Origin: Chitinophagales bacterium
GTDB taxonomy: Bacteria > Bacteroidota > Bacteroidia > Chitinophagales > Saprospiraceae
Direction of reading: 5' to 3'
Length of the DNA: 64,000 bases
Assembly: GCA_013299105.1 (NCBI GenBank)
Contig: JAAFJY010000004.1
Coordinates: forward strand, 62,001-126,000
This document shows positions 1 to 8,733 of the stretch, one piece after another. Every line of letters begins with the position of its first letter. Position 1 is the first letter of the stretch. The translations under genes and the position numbers were made by a program. A model generated the notes under the pieces. That model ran no database searches. It was not told where the DNA came from and worked only from the letters and a program-made list of their open reading frames with translations.

Positions 1-23
1 GATCATCCACTTAGTTGGCAATC

Positions 24-3000
24 ATGATCTCTGAAACCGAAAACACCGAAAACCAAGGCCAAGACGCCGAACACTTGGCCAGCCGCCGCGATTTTTTGAA
101 CTGGATGGCCCTCCTGGGGCTTAGTTTACCCAGCAGTTCACTTCTGGCGGAGGAAGGCGAAGCAACCTTTGCCGAAAACCTCATTTTTCCTTTCGAGACC
201 AGTACCAATCTGGTCATTTTTCGACCGCAGGATTTGCTTTACCTGCAAATGCAGTTCGTCAATTTCAAACGAGGGCGCAACCAACTGGAGCGTGATGGAG
301 TAGGGCAGGCTTATCTCGTGGTGCATTTTCAGCCCCAGAGTATCGCTGAACAGGCTTTTGACCTGATGAACGACCCACGCCAATACCCGGCTGCGGCCTC
401 CCTGGCCGACGCCAGCCGCTTGGTATTTCGCATTGGGGATGAGGTCAAAACCATTCCTTTTACCGCTGAAAAACTACTGGATTGGACGGGCTACGAACTG
501 GTGATCAACCCCAGGGCCATCGCCAGCCCCAAACCACCGCCTACCTTTAATGTACAACCCGCTGCAGGGCGGGCAGTCCAAAACGTCGATGCCAGCAAGC
601 TGCAAGTAGGGGCCAAAGCCAGCCGTGCCCTCACCCGCTACCAGCAAATCCCCCGTAATACCAGCCCTAAAATCCGCACCCAACGCCTCAATGAATCCTA
701 TCGCTTGGGTGGACTGGAGGCCAGTGAAGCCTTGCTCAATACCCAATTGCCAGCCTTCAAAACCAGCCTGGACCCCCGTGGTGTGGCCATGAAAGAGCCC
801 GATCAGCTCGAAACCGCCATTGAAATGCCCTGGCGATTGCTGCTCTCGCCCAACCAATATGCCACTTTTGCCCACGACCACGCCCTGCGCTTGTTCACCG
901 ATTTTGCCAAATTGAACCAAGGCAAAAACGCCAGTTTGGAAGTATATGAATTGTGGCATACCCGCCTGGCCCTGAAAACTGCCCAAGGCCCCGATGAAAG
1001 TGAACTGGCCCGCAAAGCCTTGTTTCTCCGGGCCATTTGGGGTTTTGGCATCAATACCGACCCGCAACAAGTACCGGAAGCCGACCTCAAATTCAAAACA
1101 TCATTGAGCAATGCCGATCGGCACCAGATCGTACACAAAAGCAGCAACTGGCAACTGCCAGGCTATGTGCCCAAGGAAATTGACGTAAAAAGATTGATGC
1201 TCAGTACGCTTGGGGCCTGGTTGGATACCAGTTTTACTCCACCCGTGCCGCCCTTGAGTCTGAGCAAGTGGGCGCATTTGGCTACGATGGGCCGCGACCA
1301 TTACGTGGAGGTGGTGAACGTGGGCTACGTGATGCCTTTTGGCCACAAAGCCGCTTACGTGAAAATCACCGAGCGCAAAACCGAGGAGGGCTTTGCCGTG
1401 AACCGCACCCGCGAGTTTGTGATCATCACCGAGGAAGTGAAAAAATACCAGGCCAATACTTTTCGGGCCTTCCCATTCCGGCAAATTCGGATCAATACTC
1501 TCGTCTCGCCTAACCTGGATCAGCCGGTCAAAGCCTTTGAAAACTCGGTTAAGCCTGGGGACAAAACCAATTTCGCCATCGCAGTGGCAGGAAAGGGGTT
1601 CCCCTTCAAGATGAGTGGGGTGGACCCCGAAGGCCGCGAGATCGCATTTGAACTACCCTTGGTTTTTGTCAGTACGCTTTTGACTGGCAACGATAAAAAA
1701 GCCGAACTGGAAATACTGACCAAGCAGTACAATAGCTACCAGATTGCCAAAAGCCAGGGAGTCAATCCGGATACCAGGGCCGAAACCAAGAGCCAAAAAA
1801 TGGCCATCGCCGAAAGCCTGGTGCCCGGCGATACTAGTTTCGAAGTGGACATGATCCAGTTTGGAGTGCAGCCTTTGCCGGGCGAAGCAGGTGGTTTTTA
1901 CCCCAATATCGTAGAAATCGACTTGCATGAACCCGCCTACGAAGCCATGACGGGCAAAAGGGAAACGGTGTCAGTAGAGTTGGTGGACGATACCAAAAGC
2001 AGCAACAAAGGCTTGGTTTTTGCCAAAGTAACTGGCTCAGTAAACCTGGACTTTACGGGCAATGCGGACAAAGCAGGTGGGGCTTTGACGCCCAATTATC
2101 GCCTCACGGGCTTGTCAAAACTTCAAGGAGCAGTGGGCGGGACCCTTGATGAAGCGCAGAACCTGAACTTCAATCCAGAATCCTATTTTACGCCCAATGG
2201 GGGAGTAGAAGCCAAGCTTTTTGGGGTGGTAAGTTTGTCAAAATTGATGAACAATATCACGGGCATCAACCCAGAGCCCTACTTGTCGGAAATAAAAGCC
2301 CTGGTGGCCAAAGTAGAAGACGCCCGCGCCAAACTGGAGCAGGCCAAAGAACTGGGCCCCGGCGACGCGCTCACCCAGGCCAAGAAGCAATTAGAGCTCG
2401 AAAGTGCTGCCCTGAAAGACAAAATGGGCAAGTACGCGGCCAAAATGCCCGTGTTCAAAAACACCGAATTGCCCGACCGCATCGACACCCAAATGCTGTG
2501 GAACGGAGAGACCAAGCCAGAATACAAAGTAGCTGACGGGCTTTTGACCTTCAAATCCAACAATCCGGCCAGCACCATCCAAATCAGCACCCTGATCAGC
2601 AGGCCTAGGAATGGCTCCGCACCCAGTTTTGGTACCACTTCTTCGATCAACGACTTCAATATCCTGCTGGCGGGCATCATCCAGGTCAATTTTCAAAGGG
2701 TAGCCTTCAAAGTCGATAGCCAGGCCAAGACCGATATCAGCGTGGACATGAAGAAGGAGACCATGAGCTTCCTGGGGCCCTTGTCTTTTCTTAATGACCT
2801 CAAAAATCTGATTCCCGCCGACGGCTTCAGCGATCCACCTTTTTTGGACGTGACACCTTCTGGGGTGGTCACGGGCTACACCTTGTCGGTGCCCGATGTG
2901 TCGCTGGGCGCTTTTATGCTGCGCAACATCAGTTTGGGTGCCGCAGTAAATTTGCCATTTACGGGCGCGCCAATGAGCCTGCGGTTCAATTTCTGCGAAA

Positions 3001-3485
3001 GGCACCAGCCCTTTACCTTGACCGTTTCGGCCTTGGGTGGCGGCGGCTTTTTTGGCCTCGAACTCGATCTCAAGGGCCTACGCAGCATCGAAGCAGCCCT
3101 GGAATTTGGCGCAGCAGTGGGACTTAACCTTGGCGTAGCCAGTGGGGCCGTATCGGTCATGGCGGGCATTTATTTCAAGATGACCGTGGTGAATGGGCAA
3201 AACATGACCGAATTGACTGGGTATGTGCGCATCAACGGGGCCTTGTGTGTACTGGGCCTGATCACGGTGTCGGTGATGTTTTACCTGGGCTTGACCTACA
3301 ACGTGAGCACGGGCAAAGCCTGGGGCGAAGCCATTTTGATGGTCAAAGTAGAAGTGCTCTTTTTCTCCAAAACGGTATCGCTGACCACCCGGCGCGAGTT
3401 TGCTGGATCGGGCGCTGACCCCACGTTTGGCATGATGATCGATGAAGTTGATTGGAAAAACTATTGCGACGCCTTTGCGGCTTAG
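24..3485 (+). CDS. Giant Tat-signal-like protein of unknown function (1153 aa)
   Basis: I do not recognise this family. An in-frame stop lies at 12-14; TTG at 15 is possible but ATG at 24 is preferred. Residues about 20-45 look like a twin-arginine signal: SRRDFLNWMA, then a hydrophobic stretch (LLGLSLPSSSLLA), suggesting folded export. The middle is beta-rich. Around residues 780-840 there is a charged Ala/Glu/Lys/Gln-rich helical stretch, probably a coiled coil. The last 200 residues are unusually hydrophobic and Gly-rich (for example VSALGGGGFFGLELDL) and look like stacked beta strands or a membrane-associated sheet. The protein ends in DEVDWKNYCDAFAA. It is followed on the same strand by another giant unknown gene, so the two may form one system. 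The cassette may begin before the window. Confidence 0.8.
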   Translation: MISETENTENQGQDAEHLASRRDFLNWMALLGLSLPSSSLLAEEGEATFAENLIFPFETSTNLVIFRPQDLLYLQMQFVNFKRGRNQLERDGVGQAYLVVHFQPQSIAEQAFDLMNDPRQYPAAASLADASRLVFRIGDEVKTIPFTAEKLLDWTGYELVINPRAIASPKPPPTFNVQPAAGRAVQNVDASKLQVGAKASRALTRYQQIPRNTSPKIRTQRLNESYRLGGLEASEALLNTQLPAFKTSLDPRGVAMKEPDQLETAIEMPWRLLLSPNQYATFAHDHALRLFTDFAKLNQGKNASLEVYELWHTRLALKTAQGPDESELARKALFLRAIWGFGINTDPQQVPEADLKFKTSLSNADRHQIVHKSSNWQLPGYVPKEIDVKRLMLSTLGAWLDTSFTPPVPPLSLSKWAHLATMGRDHYVEVVNVGYVMPFGHKAAYVKITERKTEEGFAVNRTREFVIITEEVKKYQANTFRAFPFRQIRINTLVSPNLDQPVKAFENSVKPGDKTNFAIAVAGKGFPFKMSGVDPEGREIAFELPLVFVSTLLTGNDKKAELEILTKQYNSYQIAKSQGVNPDTRAETKSQKMAIAESLVPGDTSFEVDMIQFGVQPLPGEAGGFYPNIVEIDLHEPAYEAMTGKRETVSVELVDDTKSSNKGLVFAKVTGSVNLDFTGNADKAGGALTPNYRLTGLSKLQGAVGGTLDEAQNLNFNPESYFTPNGGVEAKLFGVVSLSKLMNNITGINPEPYLSEIKALVAKVEDARAKLEQAKELGPGDALTQAKKQLELESAALKDKMGKYAAKMPVFKNTELPDRIDTQMLWNGETKPEYKVADGLLTFKSNNPASTIQISTLISRPRNGSAPSFGTTSSINDFNILLAGIIQVNFQRVAFKVDSQAKTDISVDMKKETMSFLGPLSFLNDLKNLIPADGFSDPPFLDVTPSGVVTGYTLSVPDVSLGAFMLRNISLGAAVNLPFTGAPMSLRFNFCERHQPFTLTVSALGGGGFFGLELDLKGLRSIEAALEFGAAVGLNLGVASGAVSVMAGIYFKMTVVNGQNMTELTGYVRINGALCVLGLITVSVMFYLGLTYNVSTGKAWGEAILMVKVEVLFFSKTVSLTTRREFAGSGADPTFGMMIDEVDWKNYCDAFAA

Positions 3486-3658
3486 GGCCGCAGATTGAAT
3501 AAATTAGACATCTACGTTGCCTCGCTGTGCGAGGCTAGTTGGGAACACGGATGAAACGGATGAAACTGATTTTCACTGATTTCCAGCATGATGTTGACCA
3601 TGATTTTGACAGCAAGTAATCATGAAAATTGGAAAGGTCTATTATTGCACTGGCACTA
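3485..3658 (-). repeat. Family A intergenic repeat, copy A1
   Basis: This spacer between the two giant genes is a family A element in reverse orientation. It contains the shared core (AACACGGATGAAACGGATG followed by ACTGATTTTCACTGATTTCC), a perfect hairpin at 3519-3535 (GCCTCGC-TGT-GCGAGGC), and an end near 3640-3655 (AAAATTGGAAAGGT) matching the left terminus of copies A3 and A4. The other terminus is diverged. Copy A5 (about 40.6 kb) starts with the same TTAGGGCCGCAGATTA stretch. Confidence 0.75.
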
Positions 3659-3682
3659 ATACCTTATTAATCCCTAAAACCT

Positions 3683-6600
3683 ATGCCACAGCAATTTATT
3701 TTCACCGCTTTGCCCTGGAAAAATGCCAAAACCGGGCAGTTGATGGTCTCGGCCTACTTGAGCATGCAACTCGAAACGCCGAGCAATACCACTTTGCAGG
3801 CTTTTCCGGATGTGCGCAACTGGACCCGTTTGATGGAGCAAGCCAAGTTTACCCTGTTTTGGAACGATGACAAACAAAGCAAGGCGGATTTGGAAGTCAA
3901 ACTGGACCGCAGCAACTACGAATTGCTGTTTGCCCCCACGATCAAAGTGCGCTCTTTTCAACCGCAAGACTTGTCGAAACTGACTTTGTTGTCTTTTCCC
4001 GAAAAACACATCGCGGGTTTTGTGCAAGAGGTGTATCGGAAAGTAGGCAACCAGAAAATCCAGCAAATGCCGGATGACAATTTCCTGAGCAACGATTTCA
4101 AAGACCTGCTGCCCATCACCGAGTACAACCCCAGTACCAATTTTCAGCAAAAACGCCCACCATATAATGAGGCCGATTTTGTGGCCTACAATCCTGTTGC
4201 CCAGAATACGGTCAAAAGGCAACTTTCCCAAACCAGGGTGATGCCTTTTTCTCCCACCCCCAGCCCGGCTACGGATTTTGCCCAATTGCGCTTGTTCAAC
4301 GACACGGGCAAGAAAAAGGAAATGCGCGGCAAGCCACAGGACATTGCCAAGCCCGATTTTGAATTCCACGACATCCTGGCGGTTTTGGCCAACCATCCTG
4401 AATTGCTGCGGCGCTTTGGCTTGGTGATCGATTTGGTGGTTTCGGACAAGGTAGCCAAAGACTTGCCCGCTACGGGTTTTGTAAGGGTGGTGCCCGAAAA
4501 AATGAAATTTGACCAAGACACCCGCATTTCTTGTCCCGCTACGGCTTACGTTTACACCCCTGCTGGTTTTTACGCCCAATCAAAGCCCGAAAGTGTAATC
4601 GACAAGGGCTTGCTGAAAATCAACGGCCCGGAATTTTCGATTGTGCAAATCGACACCAATGGAGCAGCCCTAAAGTTGGCCCAGCAAATGGACAACCTGA
4701 TGCTGTACAAAGCCAAGCAGGCCTTTCAGTATTTTGACGGCAAAAACCTGGGCTCGGCGGGCAAAGCCGATCAAAAAGCCATCCTGGGTCACCAAAACGA
4801 TACCCCTCGTGAAGCTGGATTGCCAGCCCTGCGCAGTGCAGGCATCGGAGTGGTGCGCAATGGACTCGCGGCCCAATTGCACAAAAAATGGGCGGGTGCG
4901 GCTGCTTTTGGGGATCGTTTTTTGAAAAATGCGCCACCCAGCAAAGAATTCAAGGCCGACAAGGCGGTGATCCTTTTGCCTGCCACCACCGCAGCTTTGT
5001 ACGCCGACGACTTGGTGCAAGGTTACCGCATGGACATCCAGTGGAACAACAAATGGTACTCTCTGCACCGCCGTTTGGACGAGTACGTGCTCGATCCTGG
5101 GGGCAAAAACATTGCCTTGAGCAAGGACCAAGTAGAAGACGAAGGTTTTATCCAACTCTCCGTGGCCCAAGATACCGACGACAAAACCCAACTCCGCATC
5201 GGCGAGGTGATGGCCCGCTGGGAAGGCTGGAGCTTATCGGTCAACAAGCCTGGCAAGGCCCTGAGCAACCCCCGCCCCGGCCAATCGGAAGTAGATGCCA
5301 ATACCAATGCCAACTACCTGTTGCCCAACGATTTCAAGGATTTTCGCTTGCAAGTGAAGAGCAATTTGGTCAAAGGGACCCTGCCAAAGCTGCGTTTTGG
5401 CAGCAAATACCGCGTAAAAATCCGTACCGTTGACCTGGCTGGCAACAGCGTGGGTTTTGAGCAGAACCCTGAAAATGGAGCCTTGAGCGTGAGTGGCGAG
5501 ATCACCTATCAGCGTTTTGAAAACCTGCCCACCCCCGCTTTGGTCTTGGGCAATGCGCTCAAAGACGGCGAATCGGTAGAGCGCCTGGTGGTGCGCAGCA
5601 ATGCGAACAGCAATGCCAGGGATTTTGAAAAAAACAACCCAGTCCCCAATGGTCCCAGCGGCGGTTACGACCCCAACTCCGGGCGACATGTCAAAGCACC
5701 CAGGGCCGCGCAACTCATGGCCGAGCAGCACGGCATGTTTGACCAAGCCATGCATTCTCAAGGTGGCCAAAAGGACATGTACACCCTGATCACCTCCAAA
5801 GACAAGCCTTTTGAGAATCCGGCTGACTTTACCGCAGTTTCACGCAGCTTTATACCTTTTAATACGACCGATAAAATTGAGTTGGAATACCTGGCCGACC
5901 CCATGGCCGCCGGGGTGGTGTTTAGCTTGGACCCCGACTCACCGCGCAAGAATCTGGGCGGTAACTGGACGCCAGGAGTGCCGCATTTTTACAGTTTCTA
6001 CGACGATCGTGAATACAGCGACCCTGGTACTCTGCCAGTGATTGGTTTTGATTTGTGGAAAGCGCCCAAGTCTTTTCGCATTCAATTGGTAGAAAGTGAC
6101 ACTGCCGAAGCCAAAGTGCCCAACTGGAACGCCTCCCGCCGGATTTTGAGTTTTTCCCTGCCCAAAGGCGAAATGGCGACCCTGCGCTATGCTTGTTTTT
6201 GGCGGCCTGAGGATTTGCAGAGCAAGTCGGGGCTTTTTTCCATGCTCAACACTGCGCCCAATGCCAGCGCACGCGGCCCTGTCTTACAAAGTCAGCACTG
6301 GATGAGTTCGCCCTGGCGCAGGTTGACCTTGGTGCATGCCCTTCAAATGCCCTTGACGCCACCAGAAATCGTGAAGTCGAACAATGTAGACATCATCGCT
6401 AGCCGCAACTATGGCGACACCACTGCCGCCTTGCGGTTTCAGCTCAATACCCATGCACCAAGCACCGAAAAAGTAAGCCTGGTGGCAAAATGGAATGAAT
6501 TTGTGGACGACCTGGCCGAAGTCAAGCCCAATATCTTGCCCACTACCGCCGAAGTGGCCTCTTTGCCCATTGAATACCGCCAAAATGTCAAGATATTCGG

Positions 6601-7801
6601 GGCAGGTAGTGGCACTGACAAAGGCATCCGCCCCGTGATCCATGCTTTTCAGGACACCAAACACCGCAAAGTGCGCTACGCACCAATTGCCACCACGCGA
6701 TACCGCGAGTATTTTACCCTTTTGGCGCAAAACAATCCCAAATTCGTGTTGAGCAACAATGGTTCGCCCAGCTTGGGAATCAACATTTTGAGCACCGCTC
6801 GGCCTGCTCCACCTTTGATTGAATACGTGATTCCTTCCTTCAATTGGCTCAAATCCAGCAGCCCTGGCAAGCAGGAAACCCACCTGCGCACCGCCAATGT
6901 ACAAGTTTACATGAAGCGCCCTTGGTTCAGCAGCGGAGAGGGGGAGATGCTAGGGGTGGTGCTGTGCCCCAACGGCAACGATGGCTATGCGCCCTACACC
7001 ACGCTGTGGGGCCAAGACCCAATTTATGTGGCCGCTGGACTGAACAAGTCCCAATTTCCCACTCCCGACAAGGCCACTTTTCCCTTGGCGGTGGAATACG
7101 AAAAGTCGCTGCTTTTGCCCGACACCAATGGGGCCAAAGTAGCGGTGGCGGTATATGCCCCTTTGTACGATGAAGATCGGCAACTATACTATTGCAATGT
7201 GCCTATTGCTACTGGGGTGGCCTATTTCCCTTTCATCCGCTTGGCTTTGGCGCGTTACCAGAAAAATTCGCTGCGGACTGAGGGAAAAGATTGCTGCATC
7301 AGCGGGGTGGTACACGCCGATTGGGTGCAATTGCCCGCGCCCCGCACGGTGGTGCTGAACTACACTGGTGGTCCGGCGGCCAAAAACAATATCGCGATCG
7401 GTGTGGCGGGCCCGGTTCCGGTGGCGATTTCGCTGCCGCAAATTTCAACAGGCAATAAAACACCCATGATTCGCTCCAAGATCCGCATTTGGGTCGAAAA
7501 CCCGATGATCCCAAAAACGGAAGAGGCTTTTATCCAGATTCCCCGCGACCGGGGCAACATCTGGAACAAGGAGTTCGACATTGACCAAAATTTCATCAAA
7601 GACGGACAGATGAATTTTGCTACTGCGATTGAGTTACCCGATGAGTACAAGAGCAAACCTTATCGGGTGGTGATTGAGGAGTACGAGCTGATCCCGCGTG
7701 ACCACTTGCGCTCGCCTGGTTTTGCCAGCGATACAACGGTGTTGAGTTGGGGCGAAAGGCTGGTATTCATGGATGTGTTTGAGGTGAATGGGGTGGTTTA
7801 G
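3683..7801 (+). CDS. Giant protein of unknown function (1372 aa)
   Basis: I do not recognise a named family. The start is ATG at 3683. No signal peptide is visible; the N-terminus (MPQQFIFTALPWKN) looks like a cytosolic beta-rich start, and the segment AYLSMQLETPSNTTLQAFPD reads as a conserved family opening. Most of the chain is mixed beta structure with many Asn/Pro/Lys-rich turns and no transmembrane segment. A possible extracellular-type Ig/beta-sandwich stretch lies near residues 570-600 (RVKIRTVDLAGNSVGFEQN). The C-terminus is KPYRVVIEEYELIPRDHL followed by LVFMDVFEVNGVV. It follows the 1153-aa gene by about 200 bp. Comparable size, adjacency and orientation suggest co-function, for instance a large secreted or structural assembly, but this is inference only. 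Confidence 0.8.
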   Translation: MPQQFIFTALPWKNAKTGQLMVSAYLSMQLETPSNTTLQAFPDVRNWTRLMEQAKFTLFWNDDKQSKADLEVKLDRSNYELLFAPTIKVRSFQPQDLSKLTLLSFPEKHIAGFVQEVYRKVGNQKIQQMPDDNFLSNDFKDLLPITEYNPSTNFQQKRPPYNEADFVAYNPVAQNTVKRQLSQTRVMPFSPTPSPATDFAQLRLFNDTGKKKEMRGKPQDIAKPDFEFHDILAVLANHPELLRRFGLVIDLVVSDKVAKDLPATGFVRVVPEKMKFDQDTRISCPATAYVYTPAGFYAQSKPESVIDKGLLKINGPEFSIVQIDTNGAALKLAQQMDNLMLYKAKQAFQYFDGKNLGSAGKADQKAILGHQNDTPREAGLPALRSAGIGVVRNGLAAQLHKKWAGAAAFGDRFLKNAPPSKEFKADKAVILLPATTAALYADDLVQGYRMDIQWNNKWYSLHRRLDEYVLDPGGKNIALSKDQVEDEGFIQLSVAQDTDDKTQLRIGEVMARWEGWSLSVNKPGKALSNPRPGQSEVDANTNANYLLPNDFKDFRLQVKSNLVKGTLPKLRFGSKYRVKIRTVDLAGNSVGFEQNPENGALSVSGEITYQRFENLPTPALVLGNALKDGESVERLVVRSNANSNARDFEKNNPVPNGPSGGYDPNSGRHVKAPRAAQLMAEQHGMFDQAMHSQGGQKDMYTLITSKDKPFENPADFTAVSRSFIPFNTTDKIELEYLADPMAAGVVFSLDPDSPRKNLGGNWTPGVPHFYSFYDDREYSDPGTLPVIGFDLWKAPKSFRIQLVESDTAEAKVPNWNASRRILSFSLPKGEMATLRYACFWRPEDLQSKSGLFSMLNTAPNASARGPVLQSQHWMSSPWRRLTLVHALQMPLTPPEIVKSNNVDIIASRNYGDTTAALRFQLNTHAPSTEKVSLVAKWNEFVDDLAEVKPNILPTTAEVASLPIEYRQNVKIFGAGSGTDKGIRPVIHAFQDTKHRKVRYAPIATTRYREYFTLLAQNNPKFVLSNNGSPSLGINILSTARPAPPLIEYVIPSFNWLKSSSPGKQETHLRTANVQVYMKRPWFSSGEGEMLGVVLCPNGNDGYAPYTTLWGQDPIYVAAGLNKSQFPTPDKATFPLAVEYEKSLLLPDTNGAKVAVAVYAPLYDEDRQLYYCNVPIATGVAYFPFIRLALARYQKNSLRTEGKDCCISGVVHADWVQLPAPRTVVLNYTGGPAAKNNIAIGVAGPVPVAISLPQISTGNKTPMIRSKIRIWVENPMIPKTEEAFIQIPRDRGNIWNKEFDIDQNFIKDGQMNFATAIELPDEYKSKPYRVVIEEYELIPRDHLRSPGFASDTTVLSWGERLVFMDVFEVNGVV

Positions 7802-7830
7802 TTGTTAATGGTTAGTTGTTAATGGTTAGT

Positions 7831-8016
7831 AACGGTTCAAAAATAAACCTTACCAATTTTCTAATTGCCAGTTGTCAACATCATGGTCAACGTCATGCTG
7901 GAAATCAGTGAAAATCAGTTTCATCAGTTTCATCTGTGTTCCGAACCAGCACCGCGCAGCGGGGCAACGAAGTTGCGATTTGGTAAGGTTTATTCGTGGC
8001 TTGTCACTTAGTTGGA
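7831..8016 (+). repeat. Family A intergenic repeat, copy A2, with perfect 15-bp inverted ends
   Basis: This is the best-preserved copy. A perfect 15-bp terminal inverted repeat (AATAAACCTTACCAA at 7842-7856; TTGGTAAGGTTTATT at 7980-7994) encloses the core GTCATGCTGGAAATCAGTG, tandem TTTCATCAG/TTTCATCTG units and a hairpin at 7952-7962 (CCGC-GCA-GCGG). It fills the spacer between two convergent genes. No protein is encoded. A minor TTAATGGTTAGTTG-type tandem at 7802-7831 precedes it. Confidence 0.85.
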
Positions 8017-8025
8017 GCACTCCCC

Positions 8026-8496
8026 TCACCAGTTCACCGTATATTGGTACCCCGTGCCTGGTTTTTTCTCTTCACTTTGTTCTGGTAGCTTTACAGGTGC
8101 AACAATAGTGTACTGCATTTGCATGGACTGCTGGGCTGGGGGAGGAGCCTGTTCCTGCACTGGCGCTTTTTTGGCCAATTTAAAATGGATATTGATGGTG
8201 CGGTGAAACAGCACGCCTTGGTGATGGTACTGCTTAGTTGTGATGAACTGCAAACCCTTGATCAGACGCACAGCCTCTTCATCGCAGCCGTAGCCAATAC
8301 CGTGGATGACCTGCACTTGTTCAACTTTGCCCTGGTGGTTGATGCTGAATTTTACTCGTACTGTTCCTTCGATATTTTCAGCAATGGCCTTCTCGGGATA
8401 GCGCAAATCAGCCCTGATTTGTTCCAGCATGGCTTGGTCGCCACCTGAAAATTTTGGTTTTTGCAATAAAAATTTTTCTTTTTTTTGGCGGCTCAT
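8026..8496 (-). CDS. TonB C-terminal-domain protein without a membrane anchor
   Basis: A 156-aa protein. Residues about 15-105 match the TonB C-terminal fold: AIAENIEGTVRVKFSINHQG, then VQVIHGIGYGCDEEAVRLIK, which is the usual 'GxGCDEEAxR' signature of Bacteroidota TonB-like proteins. In classical TonB this domain contacts outer-membrane receptors, but it is carried on an N-terminal membrane helix and a periplasmic spanning segment. Here the protein starts directly with a basic MSRQKKEKF stretch, and the Pro/Gln-rich tail (EQAPPPAQQ) lies after the domain, reversed from the usual order. It may therefore be a cytoplasmic or adaptor derivative. It is transcribed divergently from xerC and its stop adjoins repeat A2. 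Confidence 0.8.
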   Translation of the reverse strand: MSRQKKEKFLLQKPKFSGGDQAMLEQIRADLRYPEKAIAENIEGTVRVKFSINHQGKVEQVQVIHGIGYGCDEEAVRLIKGLQFITTKQYHHQGVLFHRTINIHFKLAKKAPVQEQAPPPAQQSMQMQYTIVAPVKLPEQSEEKKPGTGYQYTVNW

Positions 8497-8673
8497 TTAT
8501 TGTTAAATCAGTGTTAAGAAAATGACAATGAGGGGATTGTCTTGATGAAGTCAATGTGACTAATAAACTTTCAAAAACCAAAGATAGGGCCTCCCCTTGA
8601 CATTTTGGATTTTTTTTCTGATATTTAAGATTGTAAAGAGTACATTGATTTTCTGTTTTGGAATTCGATGGAA

Positions 8674-8723
8674 GGGATGCAAAAATGTGTTGTATTTAAT
8701 TGATAATGAGGGGATTGCATCCC
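8674..8723. promoter_or_regulatory. Inverted repeat upstream of xerC in the divergent spacer
   Basis: A perfect 9-bp inverted repeat (GGGATGCAA at 8674-8682; TTGCATCCC at 8715-8723) lies just before the xerC start. In the same spacer a 13-bp direct repeat AATGAGGGGATTG occurs at 8527-8539 and 8705-8717, close to each of the two divergent genes. Either could be a protein-binding site or the stem of a leader RNA. No clear TAnnTTTG promoter element was found. Confidence 0.35.
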
Positions 8724-8733
8724 ATAAAGCGCT

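Noticed and set aside
3674-4579. Minus-strand frame of 301 codons inside the second giant gene
   Set aside because: Low-complexity Gly/His/Arg composition typical of antisense frames in high-GC-third-position genes.
7872-8108. Plus frame of 78 codons between the giant gene and the TonB-like gene
   Set aside because: It is a translation of repeat A2; the same peptide stretch appears where A4 is translated.
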